From AWTP1-18 sp036518635 (GTDB taxonomy: Bacteria > Pseudomonadota > Gammaproteobacteria > Burkholderiales > Rhodocyclaceae): a DNA stretch of 8,252 nt. Position 1 is the first letter of the stretch; each line of letters starts with the position of its first letter. The stretch lies in assembly GCA_036518635.1 (NCBI GenBank), contig DATDMT010000295.1, positions 1 through 8,252 on the forward strand, given 5' to 3'. The notes under the pieces were generated by a model. The model was not told where the DNA came from. It did no database searches and saw nothing but the letters and a program-made list of their open reading frames with translations. Of the stretch, positions 1 through 5,051 are shown one piece after another. The translations under genes and the position numbers were made by a program.

Positions 1-1
1 C

Positions 2-994
2 GAGGACGATCCGATCCTCTACCACGGCGTCGCCAAGTTCGACGCCGAGAACGGCATCCAGGGGGGCAAGTCGGGGGGCAAGCTGACCTACACGCAGATC
101 TTCGGCGACTGGCTGTGCGACATGGCGAAGCAGGACGAGCGCCTGGTCGGCATCACCCCGGCGATGCGCGAAGGCTCGGGCCTGGTGCGCTTCGCCGAGG
201 AGTTCCCGCAGCGCTACCACGACGTCGGCATCGCCGAGCAGCACTCCCTGACCTTCGCCGCCGGCCTTGCCTGTGAGGGCATGAAGCCGGTGGTGGCGAT
301 CTACTCGACCTTCCTGCAGCGGGCCTACGATCAACTGGTGCACGACATCGCCCTGCAGAACCTGCCGGTGGTGCTGGCCATCGACCGCGGCGGCCTGGTG
401 GGCGCCGATGGCGCCACCCATAACGGCGCCTTTGATCTGTCCTTCCTCAGTTGCATTCCCAACATGGTGGTGATGGCGCCGGCCGACGAGAACGAATGCC
501 GCCGCATGCTGACGACCGCCTTCCACCACGACGGCCCCAGCGCGGTGCGCTACCCGCGCGGCAGCGGCCCCGGCACGGCCCTGGAGCCCGGCCTGGAGGC
601 CCTGCCCCTGGGCAAGGGCGAAATCCGACGCCAGGGCCGCAAAGTGGCCCTGCTGGCCTTCGGTTCGATGCTGACGCCGGCCCTCAAAGCCGGCGAGGCG
701 CTGGACGCGACGGTGGCCAACATGCGCTTCGTCAAACCCCTGGACCGGGAACTGGTGCGGCAACTGGCCGAATCCCACGAGCTGCTGGTCAGCATCGAGG
801 AGAATTCGGTGGTCGGCGGCGCCGGTGCGGAAATTGCTCGTTGCCTGGAAGAACTCCGCAGCGCGGTACCCCTGCTGCGCCTCGGCCTGCCCGACCAGTT
901 CATCGACCACGGCGATTCAAACCTGCTGCTGGCCGAGCTGGGCCTGGATGGCACAGGCATCGAGCGCCAGGTAAAGGCCTTCGCAGGGAACTAA
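2..994 (+). CDS. dxs: 1-deoxy-D-xylulose-5-phosphate synthase, 3' part
   Basis: The product is a thiamine-diphosphate enzyme that condenses pyruvate with glyceraldehyde 3-phosphate to give DXP, the entry step of the MEP isoprenoid pathway and a precursor supply for thiamine and pyridoxal synthesis. The frame is open from base 2, so the 5' end is cut off. The 330 residues seen correspond to roughly the second half of a protein usually about 620 aa long. They cover the pyrimidine-binding domain (starting near TYTQIFGDW, residue 29) and the C-terminal transketolase domain. Family motifs present are ITPAMREGSG, the GIAEQH segment with the catalytic Glu (residue 79), STFLQRAYDQ, AIDRGGLVGADG, PADENECR, YPRG (184-187) and the IEEN stretch near 265. 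The ATG at base 122 is internal, because homology continues upstream through YHGVAKFD. The linker before the pyrimidine domain contains a small repeat (GGKSGGKL). The gene ends with TAA, 57 bp before folE2 and in the same direction. Confidence 0.97.
   Translation, partial: EDDPILYHGVAKFDAENGIQGGKSGGKLTYTQIFGDWLCDMAKQDERLVGITPAMREGSGLVRFAEEFPQRYHDVGIAEQHSLTFAAGLACEGMKPVVAIYSTFLQRAYDQLVHDIALQNLPVVLAIDRGGLVGADGATHNGAFDLSFLSCIPNMVVMAPADENECRRMLTTAFHHDGPSAVRYPRGSGPGTALEPGLEALPLGKGEIRRQGRKVALLAFGSMLTPALKAGEALDATVANMRFVKPLDRELVRQLAESHELLVSIEENSVVGGAGAEIARCLEELRSAVPLLRLGLPDQFIDHGDSNLLLAELGLDGTGIERQVKAFAGN
61..82 (+). repeat. 10-bp direct repeat in the dxs linker
   Basis: The sequence GGGGGGCAAG occurs at 61-70 and again at 73-82, with a period of 12 bp. 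In the dxs frame this encodes GGKS-GGKL, so the repeat is in frame. It lies in the interdomain linker, just before the conserved TYTQIFGDW segment, a part of DXS that tends to vary in length. Each copy contains a G6 run. Confidence 0.7.
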
Positions 995-1015
995 AGGCAG
1001 AGTAAATCCGTCGGG

Positions 1016-1021
1016 TATAAT
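1016..1021 (+). promoter_or_regulatory. possible folE2 promoter -10 element
   Basis: A perfect TATAAT lies 30 bp before the folE2 start and 21 bp after the dxs stop. No recognisable -35 hexamer sits 16-18 bp upstream; that region is the end of dxs. No extended -10 TGn motif is present either. folE2 could therefore have its own promoter, or be read from dxs with this as a supplement. A GGGTA/TACCC inverted repeat (1013-1017 and 1026-1030) surrounds the element. Confidence 0.4.
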
Positions 1022-1051
1022 GAGCTACCCATCCCCGACAGAGACGACAAA

Positions 1052-1858
1052 ATGAACGGCAGAGACCCGATGATCATTCCCGACGTACAAAGCAGCGAAG
1101 ATTCCCGCCACCTCCCAATCAACAAGGTGGGCATCAAGGCGATCCGCCACCCGATCAAGGTACTGGACCGGGATCAGGGCGTGCAGCACACCATCGCCAC
1201 CTTCAACATGTACGTCGGCCTGCCCCATAACTTCAAGGGCACCCACATGTCCCGCTTCGTGGAAATTCTCAACGGCCACGAGCGCGAGCTGTCGGTGGAA
1301 AGCTTCGAGGACATGCTGCGCCACATGGTGGAGCGGCTGGAAGCCGAGACCGGCCACGTCGAGATGACCTTCCCCTACTTCATCAACAAGGCCGCACCGG
1401 TGTCCGGCGTCAAGAGCCTGATGGACTACGAGGTCAGCTTCATCGGCGAGATCCTGGCCGGCGGCGAATACCGCCAGATCATCAAGGTGGTGGTGCCGGT
1501 CACCAGCCTCTGCCCCTGCTCGAAGAAGATTTCCGACCGGGGCGCCCACAACCAGCGTTCCCACGTCACGGTGACCGCCCACACCACCAGCCTGGTGTGG
1601 ATCGAGGAACTGGTGCAGATGATCGAAGCCCAGGCCTCCTGCGAGCTTTACGGCCTGCTGAAGCGACCGGACGAGAAGTACATCACCGAGAAGGCCTACG
1701 ACAATCCGAAGTTCGTCGAGGACATGGTGCGTGACGTGGCGGCGGTGCTCAACGCCGAACCGCGGATCGACGCCTACGTGGTCGAATCGGAAAACTTCGA
1801 GTCGATTCACAACCACTCGGCCTACGCCCTGATCGAGCGCGACAAGCGCAAGGCTTAA
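1052..1858 (+). CDS. folE2: GTP cyclohydrolase FolE2 (type IB)
   Basis: The product converts GTP to 7,8-dihydroneopterin triphosphate, the first step of tetrahydrofolate synthesis and, in many bacteria, of queuosine synthesis. The 268-aa length and sequence fit the FolE2 (COG1469) family, which is a tunnelling-fold enzyme distinct from FolE. The conserved N-terminal PDVQSS...VGIKAIRHPI block is present. So is the signature VPVTSLCPCSKKIS...GAHNQRSH at 148-171. Residues C154, H166, E208 and H253 have the same spacing as the metal ligands I recall for Neisseria FolE2 (C147, H159, E201, H246), so the active site looks intact. The ATG at 1052 was chosen because it gives the usual short lead-in to PDVQ. 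Its Shine-Dalgarno (GAGA, about 9 nt upstream) is weak, and an ATG at 1070 is an alternative. The gene lies downstream of dxs and ends at a strong terminator shared with the convergent protease gene. No FolE homologue is in the window. Confidence 0.96.
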   Translation: MNGRDPMIIPDVQSSEDSRHLPINKVGIKAIRHPIKVLDRDQGVQHTIATFNMYVGLPHNFKGTHMSRFVEILNGHERELSVESFEDMLRHMVERLEAETGHVEMTFPYFINKAAPVSGVKSLMDYEVSFIGEILAGGEYRQIIKVVVPVTSLCPCSKKISDRGAHNQRSHVTVTAHTTSLVWIEELVQMIEAQASCELYGLLKRPDEKYITEKAYDNPKFVEDMVRDVAAVLNAEPRIDAYVVESENFESIHNHSAYALIERDKRKA

Positions 1859-1876
1859 GGCAAAAGGCTAAACGGC

Positions 1877-1911
1877 AAAAAAGAGGGGCGCCAAGGCGCC
1901 CCTCTTTTTTT
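1877..1911. terminator. bidirectional intrinsic terminator between folE2 and the M48 protease gene
   Basis: The arms AAGAGGGGCGCC (1881-1892) and GGCGCCCCTCTT (1895-1906) are perfectly complementary. In practice this is an 11-bp stem with a CAAG loop. A T run (1905-1911) follows on the + strand. An A run (1877-1882) precedes it, which becomes a U run on the - strand. It lies 18 bp after the folE2 stop and directly abuts the stop of the convergent protease gene, so it can end transcription from both sides. Confidence 0.92.
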
Positions 1912-2862
1912 CTACTGTTCCTTTTTCTTGCGGCGGCGCGCTTCCATGCGGGCGGCGGAACTGTCTTCGTCCACGCTGGCAGGCCCAGGCGCAGGTTCCA
2001 CCTTCTTGGCTGCCGGTAGCGGCTCGTTGGGCGGCAGCGAAGTCCAGTTGCGGCTGACCGCCCCACTCTTCGGCGCCACCTCGTAGAAGGGCTGCATGCG
2101 GCCTTCCAGGGCCGCCAGGCTGTCCAGGCGCTTGGGCGCCGCCGGGTGGGTGCTAAGCCAGTCAAAACGCGAATCCGCACCGTTTTCCTTGATCATCTTC
2201 TGCCACAGGGTGCTGGCGGCATGGGGGTGGTAGCCGGCCTTGGCGGCGAGTTCGATGCCGACCCGGTCGGCTTCAGCCTCGGCTTCACGGCTATTGGGCA
2301 ACAGGAACGCCAGGGTTGCGCCAGCTCCAATAACAGCTTGGCGAGTTTGTCGCTCCTTGGTGTCGCTGCCGCTGATGCCCGCTGCAAGCAAGGCTCCGCC
2401 GGCTACCATCTGCATCGACATTTTCTCTGCACCGTGCTTCAGCAGAGCATGGGAGATTTCGTGGCCCATCACCTGAGCCAGTTCGTCGTCCGTCAAATGC
2501 AGGCGCTCCAGGAGGCCAGTGTAGACCGCCATCTTGCCGCCGGGCATGCACCAGGCATTGACGGTCTTCGGGTCGTCGATGACCCGCACGCTCCAGGCCC
2601 AGTTGCTGGTCTCGGGGCGAAAGCGCACTGCCTGGTCGATCAGCCGGTCGGTGATGTGGCGCACGCGCGCCACGATTGCCGGGTCATGGCTGAGCTTGCC
2701 CTGCTTGTCGAGCTGGCCCACCATCTGTTGATAGGTCTGGGCAGATTCGGCAATCGCCGATTGCTCGGGGTATAAAAGTAACTGACTGCGGCCGGAGATC
2801 GGATTCTGCGTGCAGCCGATCAGGGTGGCCACGGCCAGGGCGAGAATCAAGGACAAGCGCAT
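1912..2862 (-). CDS. M48-family zinc metalloprotease, predicted lipoprotein
   Basis: This is a predicted lipid-anchored periplasmic metalloendopeptidase of the M48 family, related in layout to the E. coli envelope protease LoiP. The 316 aa begin with a short lipoprotein signal (MRLSLILALAVATLIGC). The lipobox LIGC puts the lipidated Cys at residue 17, and Thr at +2 favours outer-membrane sorting. The zinc-binding HEISH motif is at 134-138. The third ligand is probably Glu195 in EAEAD, and the family motif WLSTHPAAPKRLDSL follows at about 235-249. The C-terminal tail (about 277-316) is Pro/Ala-rich and then strongly charged, ending in RRRKKKEQ, and looks disordered. I chose the ATG at 2862 over an in-frame GTG at 2874, because the GTG lies in the tail of the rplS terminator and would lengthen the signal peptide; GGAA lies a few bases before the ATG. 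The substrate is unknown; a role in envelope protein quality control is inferred from relatives. Confidence 0.93.
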   Translation of the reverse strand: MRLSLILALAVATLIGCTQNPISGRSQLLLYPEQSAIAESAQTYQQMVGQLDKQGKLSHDPAIVARVRHITDRLIDQAVRFRPETSNWAWSVRVIDDPKTVNAWCMPGGKMAVYTGLLERLHLTDDELAQVMGHEISHALLKHGAEKMSMQMVAGGALLAAGISGSDTKERQTRQAVIGAGATLAFLLPNSREAEAEADRVGIELAAKAGYHPHAASTLWQKMIKENGADSRFDWLSTHPAAPKRLDSLAALEGRMQPFYEVAPKSGAVSRNWTSLPPNEPLPAAKKVEPAPGPASVDEDSSAARMEARRRKKKEQ

Positions 2863-2874
2863 AGGGCGTTCCAC

Positions 2875-2910
2875 AAAAGAAAACGGGGCGTATGGTACGC
2901 CCCGTTTTTT
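2875..2910. terminator. intrinsic terminator after rplS
   Basis: The arms AAAACGGGGCGTA (2880-2892) and TACGCCCCGTTTT (2896-2908) are perfectly complementary around a 3-nt loop. Read on the - strand the hairpin is followed by TTTTCTTTT (2883-2875), 21 bp after the rplS stop, so it ends the rpsP-rimM-trmD-rplS transcript. On the + strand there is also a T run (2905-2910). The ATG of the downstream protease gene begins only 12 nt beyond the U tail. Confidence 0.9.
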
Positions 2911-2930
2911 GCTGCTGCTTGCCTTCCCGC

Positions 2931-3296
2931 TTAAACGGGACGAGCAGCCAGCTTTTCCTTGATACGCGCGGACTTGCCGGAACGGCTGCGCAGGTAGTAC
3001 AGCTTGGCGCGACGGACGTCGCCGCGACGCTTGACTTCGATCGAGCCGATCAGCGGGGAGTAGGTCTGGAAGGTACGCTCGACGCCTTCACCGGCGGAAA
3101 TCTTGCGCACGATGAAGTTGGAGTTCAGGCCGCGGTTGCGCTTGGCGATGACCACGCCTTCGTAGGCCTGCAGACGCTCGCGATTGCCTTCCTTCACCTT
3201 GACGCTGACGATCACGGTGTCGCCGGGGGCGAAATCGGGAATGGTCTTGCCCAGACGCTCGATTTCTTCTTTTTCGAGTTGTTCGATCAGATTCAT
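2931..3296 (-). CDS. rplS: 50S ribosomal protein L19
   Basis: L19 is a large-subunit protein located near the 30S-50S interface. The 121-aa sequence matches the family along its whole length: PDFAPGDTVIVSVKVKEG near the start, then ERLQAYEGVVIAKRNRGLNSNFIVRKISAGEGVERTF and the C-terminal RRGDVRRAKLYYLR...GKSARIKEKL. The ATG at 3296 (MNLIEQLEKEE) is preceded by GGAG with 6-nt spacing and gives the usual N-terminus. An upstream in-frame TTG at 3314 is not needed. This is the last gene of the rpsP-rimM-trmD-rplS operon. A 75-bp spacer separates it from trmD, unlike the tight junctions upstream, and it is followed by a strong terminator. Confidence 0.98.
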   Translation of the reverse strand: MNLIEQLEKEEIERLGKTIPDFAPGDTVIVSVKVKEGNRERLQAYEGVVIAKRNRGLNSNFIVRKISAGEGVERTFQTYSPLIGSIEVKRRGDVRRAKLYYLRSRSGKSARIKEKLAARPV

Positions 3297-3371
3297 TTCA
3301 ATCTCCAATATCAATGGCCGGTGGCCTTTCGCACAGAGCAGGAGTCGCCCCCTGATGTGCGCGGTTTGGTA

Positions 3372-4127
3372 TTAACCGCGCTCGCGCCGGAATTCCTCCA
3401 GCAGTCGCGCTTCTTCACTGCTCATGCCGCGCCGCTCCAGCATTTCGGGGCGCCGCAGCCAGGTCCGCCCCAGCGCCTGCTTCAGGCGCCAACGCCGGAT
3501 CTGCTCGTGGTTGCCGGAGGTCAGGACTTCCGGCACCCGCATTCCTTCGTACTCCTCCGGCCGCGTGTAGTGGGGGCAGTCGAGAAGGCCCTTGACGAAG
3601 GAGTCCTCCACCGCCGAGGCATCGTCGTTCAAGGCCCCGGGCAACTGCCGCACACAGGCGTCGATCAACGCCATGGCCGGTACTTCACCGCCGGACAACA
3701 CGAAGTCGCCCAGCGAAATTTCTTCGTCGACGCAACGCTCGATCAAGCGCTCATCGACACCTTCATAACGGCCGCAGAGCAGGATCGCTCCGTCGCCGGC
3801 CGACAGTTCCAGCACGCGGGCATGGGTCAGCGGTGCACCCTGCGGCGACAGGTAGATCACCTTAGTGGCCACCTGAGCTCCGCCGCCCCGCGCAGCCTTG
3901 GCTGCAGCGATGGTCTTTTCCAGCGGCCCCGGCAACATCACCATGCCCGGTCCGCCGCCATACGGTCGATCATCCACCGTACGGTGATTGTCCGTCGTCG
4001 CGTCGCGCGGGTTCCAGCAGCTCAGGGACCAGAGCCCCCGTTCCAGCGCGCGTCGCGTAATGCCTGCCGCAGTCACCGCGGTGAACATTTCGGGAAACAG
4101 GGTGATCGCGTCGAAGCGCAAACTCAC
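3372..4127 (-). CDS. trmD: tRNA (guanine-N1)-methyltransferase TrmD
   Basis: TrmD is a SAM-dependent homodimeric SPOUT methyltransferase that makes m1G37 next to the anticodon and so prevents +1 frameshifting. The 251-aa product is of normal length. It shows RFDAITLFPEMF at the N-terminus, DDRPYGGGPGM at 52-62 and the knot-region motifs YLSPQG (92-97), CGRYEGVDER (118-127) and LGDFVLSGGE (139-148). The Arg of GRYEG and the Asp of LGDFVLSGGE are the expected catalytic positions. The C-terminal PHYTRPEEYEGMRVPEVLTSGNH block is also present. The frame stays open upstream to 4445, but that part overlaps rimM and is not TrmD. The GTG at 4127 overlaps the rimM stop in a GTGA arrangement, implying translational coupling. 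A TTG at 4121, which would start directly at RFDAITLF, is an alternative. Confidence 0.97.
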   Translation of the reverse strand: MSLRFDAITLFPEMFTAVTAAGITRRALERGLWSLSCWNPRDATTDNHRTVDDRPYGGGPGMVMLPGPLEKTIAAAKAARGGGAQVATKVIYLSPQGAPLTHARVLELSAGDGAILLCGRYEGVDERLIERCVDEEISLGDFVLSGGEVPAMALIDACVRQLPGALNDDASAVEDSFVKGLLDCPHYTRPEEYEGMRVPEVLTSGNHEQIRRWRLKQALGRTWLRRPEMLERRGMSSEEARLLEEFRRERG

Positions 4128-4624
4128 CAGTCCAGCCCCCAGTCCACCTTGATACGCCTCTCGGCAAGGCTGACTTCCTTTACCACCTGATCCACGTAGG
4201 GCAGCAAACGCTGCTGCTCGCCATCGCGCACCACCAACACGTGGTTGGCGCCCGTTTCGATCAGCGACTCCACCGTTCCCAGGGACTCGTCGGCCTCGTT
4301 GATCACGGCCAGGCCGATCAGATCGGCCCAGTAATACTCGTTCTCGGCAGGCTGCGGCAACGCCTCGCGGGGCGCGGCCAGATACATGCCTTTCAGCGCT
4401 TCCGCGCCGGCCCGGTCGGCCACTTCCTCGAAGCGGGCCACCCAACTGTCACCATGGGCCTTGAAGCCCAGGAGACGGTAAGGCTGCCACTCGGTGCCCT
4501 CCGCGTCGCGCGCCAGCCACCACTGGGCCATGGAACGCCACGCATCAGGATCGTCACCGAAGGGATGGATATGCACCCAGCCGGCGACGCCGTAAGGGGC
4601 GACGATCCGCCCCAGTACCACCAT
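4124..4624 (-). CDS. rimM: ribosome maturation factor RimM
   Basis: RimM binds S19 in the head of the 30S subunit and assists late 16S rRNA processing and assembly. The 166 residues fit the family. An N-terminal beta-barrel domain begins VLGRIVAPYGVAGWVHIHPFGD (residues 3-24). It is followed by ALKGMYLAAPREALP and a PRC-barrel domain (about 95-163) opening with EYYWADLIGLAV and containing the typical LGTVESLIETGANHVLVV. The ATG at 4624 lies 5 bp after the rpsP stop and has no strong Shine-Dalgarno of its own, so translation probably depends on ribosomes finishing rpsP. The TGA stop overlaps the trmD GTG start. Gene order is the standard rpsP-rimM-trmD-rplS. Confidence 0.96.
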   Translation of the reverse strand: MVVLGRIVAPYGVAGWVHIHPFGDDPDAWRSMAQWWLARDAEGTEWQPYRLLGFKAHGDSWVARFEEVADRAGAEALKGMYLAAPREALPQPAENEYYWADLIGLAVINEADESLGTVESLIETGANHVLVVRDGEQQRLLPYVDQVVKEVSLAERRIKVDWGLDW

Positions 4625-4629
4625 GCCTA

Positions 4630-4884
4630 TCAGGCGGCCTTCTTGGCGCTGAACTGCTTGACCAGACGGGCAGCGGTCGGCGACAGCTGAGCGCCCTGGC
4701 CTTGCCAGTAAGCAAGACGTTCGACGTTGATCACGAGGCCCTGCTCGGATCCGGCGGCGACGGGATTGTAGAAACCAACGCGCTCCACAAAGCTGCCATC
4801 ACGGCGATTGCGGGAGTCGGTGACTACCATGTTGTAGAAGGGGCGCTTCTTAGCGCCGCTACGGGCGAGACGAATGACAACCAT
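4630..4884 (-). CDS. rpsP: 30S ribosomal protein S16
   Basis: S16 is a small-subunit assembly protein that binds 16S rRNA in the body of the 30S subunit. The 84 aa start MVVIRLARSGAKKRPFYN, continue VVTDSRNRRDGSFVERVGFYNP, and end in a Lys/Ala tail, a full-length match to the family. The ATG at 4884 has AAGGGA about 6 nt upstream. It is the first gene of the operon, with a leader of only about 29 nt from the predicted promoter, and rimM follows after 5 bp. Confidence 0.98.
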   Translation of the reverse strand: MVVIRLARSGAKKRPFYNMVVTDSRNRRDGSFVERVGFYNPVAAGSEQGLVINVERLAYWQGQGAQLSPTAARLVKQFSAKKAA

Positions 4885-4919
4885 GTCGTTCCCTTGTCGG
4901 AATTCGGAGAAAGCCGGCG

Positions 4920-4948
4920 ATTATAGGGGCAAACTCCGCTTAAAACAA
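4920..4948 (-). promoter_or_regulatory. sigma-70-type promoter of the rpsP operon
   Basis: On the - strand a perfect TATAAT (4925-4920) is preceded by exactly 17 bp and then TTGTTT (4948-4943), a partial match to TTGACA. The predicted transcription start is near 4913, giving a leader of about 29 nt with an AAGGGA ribosome binding site. This fits a strongly expressed ribosomal-protein operon. Confidence 0.8.
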
Positions 4949-4986
4949 GCATCTATATCGACTGCTGAAGATCGGCCTTGCGGCGA

Positions 4987-5005
4987 ATTTGTCACGAGGA
5001 CAAAT
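4987..5005. promoter_or_regulatory. inverted repeat, possible operator in the divergent spacer
   Basis: ATTTGTC (4987-4993) and GACAAAT (4999-5005) form a perfect 7-bp inverted repeat around a 5-bp spacer. It sits 47 bp upstream of the chosen start of the PilZ-like gene and about 39 bp beyond the rpsP -35 element. The left arm overlaps TTGTCA, a five-of-six match to a -35 hexamer. I do not recognise the regulator. A 7+7 match with a free spacer length is only mildly unlikely by chance in a spacer of this size. Confidence 0.4.
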
Positions 5006-5023
5006 CCGGGCTTACCTTAGAAT
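4989..5023 (+). promoter_or_regulatory. possible weak promoter of the PilZ-like gene
   Basis: TTGTCA (4989-4994) is a good -35 match. The best -10 match is TAGAAT (5018-5023), but the gap of 23 bp is too long for ordinary sigma-70 use. At a 17-bp gap the hexamer is TTACCT, which is poor. If real, the promoter is weak or needs an activator, and the inverted repeat at 4987-5005 covers its -35 region. Confidence 0.25.
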
Positions 5024-5051
5024 CGTCCGACCCGCCCCACACCGGCCTACG

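Noticed and set aside
451..1005. 184-aa + strand frame and 136-aa - strand frame (550-960) within dxs
   Set aside because: Both are Pro/Arg/Gly or Ser/Arg-rich and overlap strongly conserved DXS coding sequence.
1010..1039. GTCGGG...CCCGAC inverted repeat in the dxs-folE2 gap, considered as a dxs terminator or a riboswitch
   Set aside because: The arms are short with an 18-bp gap, compete with a second pairing, and are not followed by a T run. There is too little sequence for a known riboswitch.
1025..1816. 263-aa open frame on the - strand opposite folE2
   Set aside because: It is His/Val/Asp-rich and in register with FolE2 codons on the other strand. It is a shadow frame.
3315..3325. GGCC-N3-GGCC hairpin in the trmD-rplS spacer as a terminator
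   Set aside because: The stem has only 4 bp and no T run follows, so it would not end transcription before rplS.
2892..4190. 432-aa open frame on the + strand across rplS and trmD
   Set aside because: It is wholly antisense to two well-conserved genes, shows no family resemblance and has the low-complexity composition typical of shadow frames in GC-rich DNA.
4128..4445. N-terminal extension of the trmD frame
   Set aside because: It overlaps rimM coding sequence and bears no TrmD similarity. TrmD homology begins at RFDAITLFPEMF, just after the GTG at 4127.
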